Notes under the pieces: generated by a model
What the model saw: the letters and a program-made list of their open reading frames with translations, nothing else
The model's database searches: none
Told to the model about the DNA's origin: nothing
DNA from: Uliginosibacterium gangwonense
GTDB lineage: Bacteria; Pseudomonadota; Gammaproteobacteria; Burkholderiales; Rhodocyclaceae
Reading direction: 5' to 3'
Assembly (NCBI GenBank): GCA_005239635.1
Contig: SBBQ01000020.1
Location: 1-64,000 of the forward strand
DNA: 64,000 nucleotides
Translations under genes and position numbers: made by a program
Shown here: positions 21,794 through 31,100 of the stretch, piece by piece
How the letters are laid out: the number at the start of each line of letters is the position of its first letter
Position numbering within the stretch: the stretch's first letter is position 1

Positions 21794-22876
21794 TCAACCG
21801 TGCTTCGCTTCAAATTCCTTCATGAAGGCAACGAGTGCCTCAACACCTTCTTTAGGCATGGCGTTGTAAATTGAGGCGCGCATGCCGCCCACTGAGCGGT
21901 GGCCCTTCAACTGAATCATGCCGCGCTCTTTTGCGCCTTTGAGGAACACATCATCCAACTCTGCATTGGGCAAGGTGAAAGGAACATTCATGCGTGAGCG
22001 ATATGCCTTCTCCACCGGATTGCGGTAGAAGCTCGACTGATCAAATAAGTCGTACAGCAGGTTGGCTTTTTCAATATTGCGTTGTTCCATCGCAGCCAAG
22101 CCGCCCAAACGCTTGATCCACTTAAACACCAAACCTGCGATGTAGATGCCATAGGTTGGCGGCGTGTTGTACATCGACTCGTTATCGGCATGCGTTTTGT
22201 AGTCGAGCATCACGGGCGGCGTGGGCTCCGCTTTGCCAATCAGATCATCACGCACGATCACGATGGTGAGACCGGCCGGCCCAATATTCTTCTGTGCGCC
22301 CGCGTAGATCAGGCCAAACTTTGACACGTCGACCGGACGCGACAAAATGTTGGACGACATATCCGCCACCAGCGGCACTTTGCCGCTATCCGGGAAGTCC
22401 TGAAACTCAACGCCACCAATGGTTTCGTTGGAGCAAATGTGCAGGTAGGCCGCTTTTTTATTTAGCTTGCTGGCTGCAATCTTGGGCACGTAGTTAAAGT
22501 TTTTATCTTCAGAACTTGCCACCACATTCACGTCGCAAAACAGCTTGGCGGCTTTGATGGCTTTCTTTGACCATTCGCCCGTATTCACATAGTCCGCCGT
22601 GCCTAAACCGCGCAGCAGATTGATCGGAATCATTTCAAACTGCAACGACGCGCCGCCTTGCAAGAACAACACTTTGTAATTGGCGGGGATATTCATCAGC
22701 TCGCGCAGATCAGCCTCGGCTTCAGCATGAATCGCCATATATTCCTTGCCACGGTGACTCATTTCCATCACCGACTGGCCTGAACCATTCCAATCCACCA
22801 GTTCAGCAGCAGCTTGCTTGAGCACTTCTTCTGGTAGCGCGGCGGGGCCTGCGCTGAAATTAAACACGCGAGACAT
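21794..22876 (-). CDS. serC: Phosphoserine aminotransferase
   Basis: 360 residues of class V aminotransferase. It transaminates 3-phosphohydroxypyruvate for serine and also serves pyridoxal phosphate synthesis. It opens [19 protein letters not shown], the family signature, and has the PLP-lysine in [24 protein letters not shown] lies ten bases before the ATG. It follows gyrA, a conserved betaproteobacterial linkage. A TTGCCAAT-type repeat sits 18 bases after its stop. Confidence 0.96.
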   Translation of the reverse strand: MSRVFNFSAGPAALPEEVLKQAAAELVDWNGSGQSVMEMSHRGKEYMAIHAEAEADLRELMNIPANYKVLFLQGGASLQFEMIPINLLRGLGTADYVNTGEWSKKAIKAAKLFCDVNVVASSEDKNFNYVPKIAASKLNKKAAYLHICSNETIGGVEFQDFPDSGKVPLVADMSSNILSRPVDVSKFGLIYAGAQKNIGPAGLTIVIVRDDLIGKAEPTPPVMLDYKTHADNESMYNTPPTYGIYIAGLVFKWIKRLGGLAAMEQRNIEKANLLYDLFDQSSFYRNPVEKAYRSRMNVPFTLPNAELDDVFLKGAKERGMIQLKGHRSVGGMRASIYNAMPKEGVEALVAFMKEFEAKHG

Positions 22877-22966
22877 AGTGTGATTTTCCTGATTATTTAA
22901 ACAAGCAAAATATCCTGCACCAGCAATACTTCATCGGCGCATTGGTTTTGCCAATGCGCGCGGCTT

Positions 22967-25537
22967 TTACTCGTCTTCGTCTGACTCAACAACCTTTTCA
23001 ACGCCCGCGAGCTTGGTGCCGTCGTCAAGGTTAATCAAGGTTACACCTTGCGTTGAGCGTCCCAGTTCGCGAATCGATTTCACCTTGGTGCGAATTAACA
23101 CACCACCGGTTGAAATCAACATAATTTCGTCGTCTTCGCACACCAGCACTGCGCCAACCAGCGCACCATTGCGCTCAGAGGTTGAAATAGCGATCACGCC
23201 TTTGGTACCGCGACCATGCTTGGTGTACTCAGACACCGACGTGCGTTTGCCATAACCATGTTCGGTTGCGGTTAGCACGGACAGATCTTCGCCCTTCGAC
23301 ACCAGCATGCAGATCACATGCTGCCCATCGTCAAGATTCATACCGCGCACGCCCCGTGCTGTACGCCCCATGGCACGTACATCCCCTTCGGCAAAGCGCA
23401 CCGCTTTACCGGCGTCAGAGAACAGCATCACGTCGCATTCGCCATCGGTCACTGACACACCGATCAAGAAGTCGCCGTCATCCAAATCCACGGCGATGAT
23501 GCCGGCCTTACGCGGATTGGAGAAATCAGACAACGGCGTCTTTTTCACCACGCCCTTGGCGGTGGACATAAAGATGTAGTGTTGATCGTCAAACTCTTTA
23601 ACCGGTAGCACTGCAGTGATCTTCTCGCCCTCTTGCAGCGGAAACAGATTCACAATCGGCTTGCCGCGTGAGGTCCGCGAACCTTCGGGCACTTCATACA
23701 CCTTCAACCAATACACGCGACCGCGACTGGAGAAGCACAGAATGTAATCGTGCGTATTGGCAATGAACAGCTGGTCGACGAAATCGTCTTCTTTTACTGC
23801 AGCAGCTTGCTTGCCACGGCCACCACGTTTTTGCGAACGATAGTCGGTGAGCGGTTGGCGCTTGAAGTAACCCGTATGCGAAAGCGTCACCACCATGTCT
23901 TGCTGCGCGATCAGATCTTCGATACCCAAGTCTTGCGTGTGAAGAACGATTTCTGATTTGCGCTTGTCGCCAAACTCCTCGCGAATCGCACGCAGCTCGT
24001 CGGTAATAATCCAAGTAATCCGCTCGGGGCGCGCCAAAATATCCATCAAGTCGATGATCTGTTCGATCACTTCCTTGTATTCGCCGAGAATCTTCTCTTG
24101 TTCCAAGCCTGTCAGACGTGCCAACTGCATATCCAGAATGGCCTTGGCTTGCACATCAGACAAGCGATAGCCCTGGCGTGACCAGCCGTAGTCAGCAGAC
24201 AAATCATCCGGACGGAAGCTCTCGGCACCTGCACGCGCCAGCATTTGCTCAACTAGTGCAGACTGCCAGGATTGCGACATCAACGCTTCATGCGCAGCTT
24301 GGCGTGAAGCCGAAGCCTTGATCAGTTCAATCACCTGATCAATGTTCGACAGCGCAACCGCCAAGCCTTCCAAAATGTGGCCGCGTTCGCGGGCTTTACG
24401 CAGTTCATACACCGTGCGGCGGGTAATCACTTCGCGACGATGGCTGAGGAAGCACGCCAGCATGTCACGCAGATTCAGCACGCGCGGACGGCCATCCACC
24501 AAGGCCACCATGTTGATACCAAAGGTATCTTGCAGCTGCGTTTGCTTGTACAGATTGTTCAGCACCACTTCCGGCACTTCGCCGCGCTTGAGCTCAACCA
24601 CCACGCGCATACCAGACTTGTCAGACTCGTCGCGAATATCTGAAATGCCTTCGATCTTTTTGTCATTCACCAGCTCGGCAATACGCTCAAGCAGGGTCTT
24701 TTTATTAACTTGGTACGGCAGCTCATCAACAATAATGGCCTGACGATTACCCTTATCGAGCGGCTCGAAGTGCGTACGTGCACGCATCACTACTCGGCCA
24801 CGACCGGTCATATAGCCTTCACGCACCCCGGACAAACCATAAATAAAGCCAGCAGTTGGAAAATCGGGGGCCTTAATAATGTCGATCAAGGCCTCAATGG
24901 TCGTATCAGGATCGTTTAATAAGGTAATGCAAGCATCAATGACTTCAGCCAAATTATGCGGCGGAATATTGGTTGCCATCCCCACCGCAATACCGGCTGA
25001 ACCATTAATCAACAGGTTTGGAATCTTAGAGGGCAGAACCGTTGGTTCCATCTCCTTGCCGTCATAATTCGGCTGGAAATCAACGGTTTCTTTGTCAATA
25101 TCGGCCAGCAACTCGGCGGACACTTTTTCTAGACGACACTCGGTATAACGCATCGCCGCTGCGTTGTCGCCGTCAATCGAGCCGAAGTTACCTTGTCCAT
25201 CAATCAGGGTGTAACGCAGGGAGAAATCCTGCGCCATACGCACCAAAGTGTCATAAATAGCAGAGTCACCGTGCGGGTGAAATTTACCCATCACGTCACC
25301 CACCACGCGGGCACACTTCACGTATGGGCGATTCCACACATTATTCGCTTCGTGCATGGCGTACAGCACACGGCGGTGAACCGGCTTTAAGCCATCACGC
25401 ACATCGGGAAGAGCGCGCCCTACGATCACGCTCATCGCGTAATCGAGATAGGAATGCCGCATTTCCTCTTCGAGTGATATCGGCAGGGTTTCCTTGGCAA
25501 AGGCTGGAACTGGTGGATTCGTATTGTCGGTTGCCAT
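22967..25537 (-). CDS. gyrA: DNA gyrase subunit A
   Basis: 856 residues. It cuts and rejoins DNA in type II topoisomerase. The quinolone-determining segment reads [20 protein letters not shown] with Ser and Asp at the positions equivalent to E. coli 83 and 87, so it is of sensitive type. The active-site Tyr is in [11 protein letters not shown]. The GyrA box QKRGGRGKQ begins the C-terminal wrapping domain, and the tail is acidic (VVESDEDE). I chose the ATG at 25537, which gives the start [20 protein letters not shown]; an upstream in-frame start would add 12 residues. Confidence 0.98.
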   Translation of the reverse strand: MATDNTNPPVPAFAKETLPISLEEEMRHSYLDYAMSVIVGRALPDVRDGLKPVHRRVLYAMHEANNVWNRPYVKCARVVGDVMGKFHPHGDSAIYDTLVRMAQDFSLRYTLIDGQGNFGSIDGDNAAAMRYTECRLEKVSAELLADIDKETVDFQPNYDGKEMEPTVLPSKIPNLLINGSAGIAVGMATNIPPHNLAEVIDACITLLNDPDTTIEALIDIIKAPDFPTAGFIYGLSGVREGYMTGRGRVVMRARTHFEPLDKGNRQAIIVDELPYQVNKKTLLERIAELVNDKKIEGISDIRDESDKSGMRVVVELKRGEVPEVVLNNLYKQTQLQDTFGINMVALVDGRPRVLNLRDMLACFLSHRREVITRRTVYELRKARERGHILEGLAVALSNIDQVIELIKASASRQAAHEALMSQSWQSALVEQMLARAGAESFRPDDLSADYGWSRQGYRLSDVQAKAILDMQLARLTGLEQEKILGEYKEVIEQIIDLMDILARPERITWIITDELRAIREEFGDKRKSEIVLHTQDLGIEDLIAQQDMVVTLSHTGYFKRQPLTDYRSQKRGGRGKQAAAVKEDDFVDQLFIANTHDYILCFSSRGRVYWLKVYEVPEGSRTSRGKPIVNLFPLQEGEKITAVLPVKEFDDQHYIFMSTAKGVVKKTPLSDFSNPRKAGIIAVDLDDGDFLIGVSVTDGECDVMLFSDAGKAVRFAEGDVRAMGRTARGVRGMNLDDGQHVICMLVSKGEDLSVLTATEHGYGKRTSVSEYTKHGRGTKGVIAISTSERNGALVGAVLVCEDDEIMLISTGGVLIRTKVKSIRELGRSTQGVTLINLDDGTKLAGVEKVVESDEDE

Positions 25538-26071
25538 ATCTGGATGCCCTAACTCATTCTCGCTTTTACGCAAACTCTCTCAACCGCCGGCAAGATGCTT
25601 CCCGACCGAACGGCTACGTTACTGTGTCGCACTTAGTGGTCACACTAAGGCTGCTGGCACATTTGCCACACTGCGGTCACACCGCTGCCACACAGAATCG
25701 GGCTAGTTTAGCATGCGCAAGCCCCGCCTCGGGCAACCTTACCCACCCAAACTGGCTGGCGCCCAGCCAACCACCTCTATCCCACAAACTCCACCCCCGA
25801 ACCGAGTGCCCTGTATTACAATCGCCAGCACAATAATGTGTGCTCAAACGCAGTAAGTGGTGCAAAGTGCATGCGCACAGTGAATGCATTCGTGCGCTAA
25901 GTGTTTGTAACAACACAAACTATTGCCGCTTGCAACACAAGTCGCACCACAAAACCGCATCACGAATAAGCATTACCAATACAATTGTCTGCTCAACCGT
26001 TGCTGACAATTTACAAATAAATTGCAGGCTCAGAACACCACTGTAAAAGTGGAATGAGGAGGGATCACACC
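25538..26071. other. Intergenic region between divergent gyrA and the OmpA-family gene
   Basis: About 530 bases with no gene I can support. It must hold the gyrA promoter on the left and the rightward promoter of the OmpA gene. One weak candidate for the latter is TTGTCT, 17 bases, AATTTA near 25985-26013. A small stem-loop CCACT-GTAAA-AGTGG (26038-26052) lies right before the ribosome-binding site of the OmpA gene and could affect its translation or mRNA stability. Confidence 0.6.
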
Positions 26072-26755
26072 ATGCGCGCCACACATCAAAAAAACGTCAG
26101 CCGTACCAGCACAGTTGCGCTCGTTAGTGTTGTAGCTGCACTCGGCCTTGTACCGGTCTTGGCAAGCGCCCACCCAGATATCAAACCGCAAGGCGGCAAT
26201 GTTGGTTACGCCATTGATCAACGCGGCGTTGTAGCTCGCAGCGGTTACGACCTGTGCTGGCGCACCGGTTTCTGGACACCTGAAATGGCAGCACCTGGTT
26301 GTGATGGCGCAGCCGCTGCTGCTGCGCCGGCAGCCCCTGCGGCGCCTGCCGTAGCCGCCCAGAGCTGTGACTTCAGCGTCGACCTGCAAATGGAAGAAAC
26401 GTTTGATTTCGACCAAGCCACACTCAAACCCGCTGCACTAGCCCGTATCGACAATGATATTTTGGCTCGTATTACCAAGTGCGCGAGCGTAAAGAGCGTA
26501 ACCGTCGTCGGCCACACCGACCGCATGGGCACTCAAAACTACAACCAACGCCTGTCAGAAAAGCGCGCTAACGCTGTCGCCAGCTACCTGACCCACAAAG
26601 GCGTTAAGGGCGAAAAATTTGAAACCCTGGGCGTTGGTAAAACCCAGCCGCTACCTAGCGTAAATTGTGCAGACACCTTGGCGCGCTCAGCATTGATTTC
26701 TTGCCTAGCGCCCAACCGTCGCGTCACGGTTGAAGTTAAAGGCAGCGCGAAATAA
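26072..26755 (+). CDS. OmpA-family outer membrane protein (first copy)
   Basis: 227 residues. A signal peptide ending in LASAHP is followed by a short conserved segment (YAIDQRGVVARSGYDLCWRT), an Ala/Pro-rich linker and a C-terminal OmpA domain (about 110-225) with the peptidoglycan-binding signature VVGHTDRMGTQNYNQRLSEK. There is no eight-stranded barrel, so it probably tethers peptidoglycan to something in the envelope. GGAGG precedes the ATG by nine bases. A paralogue with the same N-terminal segment lies at 28281. Confidence 0.88.
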   Translation: MRATHQKNVSRTSTVALVSVVAALGLVPVLASAHPDIKPQGGNVGYAIDQRGVVARSGYDLCWRTGFWTPEMAAPGCDGAAAAAAPAAPAAPAVAAQSCDFSVDLQMEETFDFDQATLKPAALARIDNDILARITKCASVKSVTVVGHTDRMGTQNYNQRLSEKRANAVASYLTHKGVKGEKFETLGVGKTQPLPSVNCADTLARSALISCLAPNRRVTVEVKGSAK

Positions 26756-26771
26756 TTTTTAGCGTCTCGTA

Positions 26772-26798
26772 AAGCCCCGCCCTGGCGGGGCTTTTTTA
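26772..26798 (+). terminator. Terminator after the first OmpA-family gene
   Basis: AAAGCCCCGCC and GGCGGGGCTTT form a GC-rich stem followed by a T-run, starting 17 bases after the stop codon. Confidence 0.9.
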
Positions 26799-26831
26799 CA
26801 TCTGTACCCGCATGACACTGCCGCACCAAAC

Positions 26832-28178
26832 ATGTTGAATACCACTCCATCCACGAACGTGCAGGTCGTCGATCAAATTATTTCGGCACGCTGGATTGCC
26901 CCCGTTGAACCTGCGAATGTCGTGCTCGAAAAGCATGCGGTCGTTTTACACCAAGGCAAAATTGTCGCTCTTTTGCCAATCGACGAAGCGTTGGCTCGTT
27001 ATCAAGCTTCCGAACACATTGCGCTCGATGACCATGTGCTCATTCCAGGTTTGGTGAATACCCACACCCATGCCGCCATGTCGTTACTGCGTGGACTCGG
27101 CGATGACCTGCCGCTGATGGACTGGCTGAAAAAGCGCATTTGGCCAGCAGAGAAACAACTCGTCTCACCCCACTTTGTTGCTGACGGCACACGCCTCGCC
27201 TGCGCCGAAATGTTGCGCGGGGGCATTACCACCTTTGCCGATATGTATTTTTTCCCACGGCAAGCAATCGAAGCCGCGCAAGAAATGGGGCTACGCATTG
27301 CTTGTGGCCTCACCGTTATGGATTTCGCCACAGCATGGGCGAGTGATGCCGACGACTACCTGAGCAAAGGCCTCGCCATTCGCGATGAGTTTGCACGTAC
27401 GGAACGGGTAAGTTTTTGCCTCGCCCCGCATGCGCCCTATTCCGTGAATGACCGCGCACTCGAGCGTATTGCCATGTTGGCCGAACAGCTCGATCTGCCC
27501 ATCCACATGCACGTACATGAAACTGTGGCGGAGATCGAACAATGCCAGCGTGATTACGGCATGCGGCCACTGGCGCGCTTACATCAACTCGGCCTACTCT
27601 CACCCAGACTCATGGCCGTGCATGCCGTGCATACGAGCGCCGACGAGCTTGAGTTACTGGCACTTAACAATTGCGCCATCGTGCACTGCCCCACATCTAA
27701 CATGAAACTCGGCAGTGGCATTACACCTTTAGCCGAAATGCAAAGCCTCGGCATGCGCATTGGGTTGGGAACAGATGGCGCGGCCAGCAATAACCGACTC
27801 GACATTCTTCAAGAAATGCAATTTGCGGGCCTATTGGCAAAAGCTATTTCGCATAACGCGGGTATCTGCACCGCCCACCAATGTTTACACATGGCCACAC
27901 TGGGTGGCGCCATGGCGCTAGGCCTTGACCACCAGATTGGCAGCATTACGCCGGGCAAAGCAGCGGACTTGTGCGCCATTGATTTGGGCGACGACCCCAT
28001 GTTGCAACCTTGTCATGATCCTGTCTCACAAATCATGTACGTTGCTGGGCGCGAACAAGTAAGCCACGTGTGGGTTGAAGGCCGGCTGCAATTGGCCGCA
28101 GGACAGCCTTTGCTGTACGACAAAGAGCAATTGCTTGCAGTGCAGCGTATATGGCAAACTTCGCTCAACAGCCTATAA
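26832..28178 (+). CDS. mtaD: TRZ/ATZ-type amidohydrolase, probable 5-methylthioadenosine/S-adenosylhomocysteine deaminase
   Basis: 448 residues of the metal-dependent amidohydrolase superfamily. VNTHTHAAMSLLRGLGDDLP gives the first metal-binding His pair, HMHVHETVAEIEQC and VHAVHTSADELELL supply later His residues, and GLGTDGAASNNRLDILQEMQ supplies the metal Asp. Members deaminate methylthioadenosine, S-adenosylhomocysteine or adenosine. It lies upstream of ubiG, a SAM-dependent methyltransferase whose by-product is S-adenosylhomocysteine, which fits the assignment. Exact substrate is inference. Confidence 0.85.
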   Translation: MLNTTPSTNVQVVDQIISARWIAPVEPANVVLEKHAVVLHQGKIVALLPIDEALARYQASEHIALDDHVLIPGLVNTHTHAAMSLLRGLGDDLPLMDWLKKRIWPAEKQLVSPHFVADGTRLACAEMLRGGITTFADMYFFPRQAIEAAQEMGLRIACGLTVMDFATAWASDADDYLSKGLAIRDEFARTERVSFCLAPHAPYSVNDRALERIAMLAEQLDLPIHMHVHETVAEIEQCQRDYGMRPLARLHQLGLLSPRLMAVHAVHTSADELELLALNNCAIVHCPTSNMKLGSGITPLAEMQSLGMRIGLGTDGAASNNRLDILQEMQFAGLLAKAISHNAGICTAHQCLHMATLGGAMALGLDHQIGSITPGKAADLCAIDLGDDPMLQPCHDPVSQIMYVAGREQVSHVWVEGRLQLAAGQPLLYDKEQLLAVQRIWQTSLNSL

Positions 28179-28206
28179 ATAAAGTGCTGTTGCAACGCTC
28201 TCTTTT

Positions 28207-28235
28207 ATGACAGAAATGCGTAGCAGAGTTAGAAT
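28207..28235 (+). promoter_or_regulatory. Candidate sigma70 promoter of the second OmpA-family gene
   Basis: ATGACA at 28207 and TAGAAT at 28230 are separated by 17 bases, a good sigma70 match, 46 bases upstream of the ATG. Confidence 0.55.
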
Positions 28236-28280
28236 AGCGCGGCGTGCTTGCTGCACCAAACCTAAATGAGGGAAGAAAAC

Positions 28281-28943
28281 ATGATCAAGAAATCACTTCA
28301 ACTGGCCGCTGTGGCTGCCCTGCTTGGTGCAGTTGCTATGCCTGCCATGGCACATTCCGATCCCTACGCTGTTGACCAACGTGGCGTTGTTGCTCGCAGC
28401 AACTACGACCTGTGCTGGCGCTCGGGCTTCTGGACCCCGGCAGCAGCTGCTGAATCCCAGCATGGCTGCGCATGTGATCCGGACCTGATGCCGAAGGGTA
28501 AGTGTTCTGGCACACCGGGCAAACCGGGCTCTGCTGCTGGTCCGCGTCCGTCTGCTGACAAGATTACCGTTGCTGCTGACGCATTGTTTGACTTCGACAA
28601 AGCTGTGCTGCGCCCTGAAGGCAAGGCTAAGCTGGACGAACTGGCAAGCAAGGCTAAGGCTGTAAACCTCGAAGTGATTCTGGCTGTTGGTCACGCTGAC
28701 CGTCTGGGCAAGGCTTCTTACAACCAAGCACTGTCAGAAAAGCGTGCTGCTGCCGTGAAGACCTACTTGGTTTCCAAGGGTATCGACGCTAACCGCGTTT
28801 ACACCGAAGGCAAGGGTTCTGCACAACCCAAGACTGGCGACAGCTGCAAGGGCATGGGCGCAGAAAACTTCAAGAACAAGAAGTTGGTTGACTGCCTGCA
28901 ACCCGATCGTCGTGTAGACATCGAAGTGATTGGTACCAAATAA
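28281..28943 (+). CDS. OmpA-family outer membrane protein (second copy)
   Basis: 220 residues. The signal peptide MIKKSLQLAAVAALLGAVAM ends near AMAH, followed by DPYAVDQRGVVARSNYDLCW, nearly the same N-terminal segment as the gene at 26072. A Cys-containing linker (HGCACDPDLMPKGKC) and the OmpA domain (AVGHADRLGKASYNQALSEK) follow. Codon use is strongly biased to CTG, CGT and AAG, as in highly expressed genes, so this is probably the abundant major copy. Confidence 0.9.
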   Translation: MIKKSLQLAAVAALLGAVAMPAMAHSDPYAVDQRGVVARSNYDLCWRSGFWTPAAAAESQHGCACDPDLMPKGKCSGTPGKPGSAAGPRPSADKITVAADALFDFDKAVLRPEGKAKLDELASKAKAVNLEVILAVGHADRLGKASYNQALSEKRAAAVKTYLVSKGIDANRVYTEGKGSAQPKTGDSCKGMGAENFKNKKLVDCLQPDRRVDIEVIGTK

Positions 28944-29014
28944 TCGGTACTCAGTCATCCGTATCAAGTACTTGATACAAAAAAATGGCACCTAGCAGTC
29001 TGGTTCCGTGATCA

Positions 29015-29047
29015 AATAAAGCCCTGCTTTGGCAGGGCTTTATTTTT
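29015..29047 (+). terminator. Terminator after the second OmpA-family gene
   Basis: AAAGCCCTGC-TTTG-GCAGGGCTTT forms a strong stem with a T-rich tail, upstream of ubiG. Confidence 0.9.
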
Positions 29048-29106
29048 TGCTAAGCTCAGAACATAGTTCGCTCAGATCACAACACCACCAAGCTTTAACC
29101 CACATC

Positions 29107-29829
29107 ATGCAAGAACCCAGCACAAACCAACTCAACGCCGATCCTTCTGAATTACAAAAATTCAGCGATCTCGCCCATCGTTGGTGGGACCCCAATTCAG
29201 AATTCAAGCCGCTACACGAAATTAACCCACTACGATTAGAGTGGATTGACCGCTACGTAGGTGTGCAAGGCAAACGCGTGATTGATGTAGGCTGTGGCGG
29301 CGGTATATTGTCTGAAGCGCTCGCCGCAAAAGGTGCCGACGTAACCGGCATCGACCTTTCAGATCGTGCGCTCAGCGTGGCCCGACTGCATTTGCACGAA
29401 AGCGGCCATAAAGTTAACTACCGCAAAATCAGCGCAGAAGAAATGGCTGCAGAACAACCGGCCAGCTTTGACCTGGTGTGCTGCATGGAAATGCTAGAAC
29501 ACGTACCCGACCCCGCCAGCACTGTGCGTGCCTGCGCACAAATGGTTAAACCCGGTGGGCAAGTTGTGTTCTCTACGCTAAACCGAAACCCAAAATCCTA
29601 CTTATTTGCCATTATCGGCGCAGAGTACGTGCTCAAATTATTGCCACGCGGCACACACGAATACAGCAAATTCATTAAACCCTCTGAACTCACCAACTTT
29701 GCACGCAACGCGGGTTTAGACGTTGCCGAGCTCATGGGCATGACCTACAACCCGTTCACCAAAGTGTATGCACTTGGCCCAGACACCGACGTCAATTACC
29801 TTATTCGCTGCACGCGTCGTGCTGACTAA
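29107..29829 (+). CDS. ubiG: Ubiquinone biosynthesis O-methyltransferase
   Basis: 240 residues of class I SAM-dependent methyltransferase. It carries out both O-methylations of ubiquinone synthesis. The N-terminal [20 protein letters not shown] and the SAM motif [20 protein letters not shown] are typical of UbiG, as is [13 protein letters not shown]. The ATG at 29107 gives the family N-terminus. Gene order ubiG-gph is conserved in betaproteobacteria. Confidence 0.95.
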   Translation: MQEPSTNQLNADPSELQKFSDLAHRWWDPNSEFKPLHEINPLRLEWIDRYVGVQGKRVIDVGCGGGILSEALAAKGADVTGIDLSDRALSVARLHLHESGHKVNYRKISAEEMAAEQPASFDLVCCMEMLEHVPDPASTVRACAQMVKPGGQVVFSTLNRNPKSYLFAIIGAEYVLKLLPRGTHEYSKFIKPSELTNFARNAGLDVAELMGMTYNPFTKVYALGPDTDVNYLIRCTRRAD

Positions 29830-29883
29830 GACCTAAGCATCGCCTTGAGCATAAGCCTCGAACACACTCACGTTAAACATTTA

Positions 29884-30555
29884 ATGAGCCACACACTGCC
29901 TACACCGGCAGCCATTTTGTTTGATCTCGACGGCACGCTCGTCGATAGCGCACCCGATTTATGCGGTGTTGCCAATGAGCTGCGCGAATCAAAACAACTC
30001 GCCCCTCTGCCCTACACTGACTTACGCCCCTACGCCTCCAAGGGCGTGCGCGGCTTGCTGGGCGCAGCCTTTGGCATCACCCCAGAACACGCTGACTATG
30101 CCGCACTCTCCGAGCATTTTTTGCAGCGTTATGCCGAGCGACTCGCTCTGCACAGCCGCCCGTTTGACGGCATAACGCACGTCATCGCCGAGTTGCAGCA
30201 ATGCAACCTGCCTTGGGGTGTTGTTACCAACAAAGCGCGCCGATTTACCGTGCCATTACTCGATGCCCTCGGCCTTTTGCCTATGGCCGCCTGCGTAGTG
30301 TGTGGTGACGACGTCGCCCACATCAAACCCGCACCCGATGCTGTGTTGCTCGCCGCCCAACAAATTGGCTGTGCGCCCCAAGCCTGCTGGTTTGTGGGTG
30401 ATGACCTGCGCGACATACAAGCCGGCCACGCTGCAGGCAGCATCGGTATCGCCGCCGCATGGGGCTACATCGACCCCGCCGTCCCCATTGCCCATTGGCA
30501 AGCAGACTGCATACTCGACACACCACAACAACTGCTGGCCCTGCTACCCACCTAA
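29884..30555 (+). CDS. gph: Phosphoglycolate phosphatase (HAD family)
   Basis: 223 residues. HAD motif I is ILFDLDGTLVDSAPDL, motif II is WGVVTNKAR, motif III Lys is in HIKPAPDAV, and motif IV is CWFVGDDLRDIQAGHAAGS. It clears 2-phosphoglycolate from DNA-end repair. I chose the ATG at 29884, which gives the family start; an in-frame upstream start at 29845 would add 13 residues without support. Confidence 0.92.
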   Translation: MSHTLPTPAAILFDLDGTLVDSAPDLCGVANELRESKQLAPLPYTDLRPYASKGVRGLLGAAFGITPEHADYAALSEHFLQRYAERLALHSRPFDGITHVIAELQQCNLPWGVVTNKARRFTVPLLDALGLLPMAACVVCGDDVAHIKPAPDAVLLAAQQIGCAPQACWFVGDDLRDIQAGHAAGSIGIAAAWGYIDPAVPIAHWQADCILDTPQQLLALLPT

Positions 30556-30559
30556 CTGC

Positions 30560-30565
30560 TACACT
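30560..30565 (+). promoter_or_regulatory. Possible -10 box of ssrA
   Basis: TACACT lies ten bases before the mature 5' end of tmRNA. No good -35 hexamer stands at the right spacing, so this is weak, and gph may read through. Confidence 0.3.
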
Positions 30566-30575
30566 AGCAACACGT

Positions 30576-30937
30576 GGGGGCGACCTGGCTTCGACGGGGG
30601 TTACAAAGCAATAGGGTGCATACCGAGGGCCAGTCACCTCGTAAATCAACTGGAAAACTATACTCGCAAACGACGAGCAATTCGCCCTGGCCGCTTAAGG
30701 CCTAAGCCGCTGCACTGATCGGTCACTGGTTCAGGTGGGGCAACCCACAGCAGCGTCATTCACAGTGACTCGTGCCGTAGCGGGTTACTTGCTACGGAGC
30801 TAAAACTAAGGTGACTCGTCTTGCGTCGGCCTGCCGATCGGCTAAGCGCAAGATTAAATTCAAATAGAACGGCTAAGTATGTAGAGCTCGTTGTCGAGGG
30901 CTTCCGGACGCGGGTTCGATTCCCGCCGCCTCCACCA
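30576..30937 (+). ncRNA. ssrA: Transfer-messenger RNA
   Basis: A 362-nt tmRNA. The 5' end GGGGGCGACCTGGCTTCGAC and the 3' end ending CGCCTCCACCA form the tRNA-Ala-like acceptor (GGGGGCG with CGCCTCC, one G-T pair), and GGGTTCGATTCCC forms the T arm. The tag reading frame runs 30666-30698 and encodes ANDEQFALAA then stop, so the full tag is AANDEQFALAA. It rescues stalled ribosomes with SmpB. The 3' end is a common integration site for genomic islands, and an accessory block starts right after it. Confidence 0.97.
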
Positions 30938-30941
30938 CAAA

Positions 30942-30977
30942 TAAATCCCCAACCTTTTACAGGTTGGGATTTTTTTG
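30942..30977 (+). terminator. Terminator of ssrA
   Basis: AAATCCCCAACCT and AGGTTGGGATTT form a long stem with a run of T, five bases after the mature 3' end of tmRNA. Confidence 0.9.
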
Positions 30978-31100
30978 TCTAATCGGCGGGGTTGTTGTAG
31001 CAAAGAATATTGCTTGTATCAACGGCAGATAAACGTACTGAGCGGCACGAAGAGAATTCGAAAAACTTCACATAGGGCAGACAGCTATGGAAGACAACGC

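Noticed and set aside
25200-25300. Quinolone-resistance changes in gyrA
   Set aside because: Ser and Asp are present at the two main positions, so the sensitive type is encoded.
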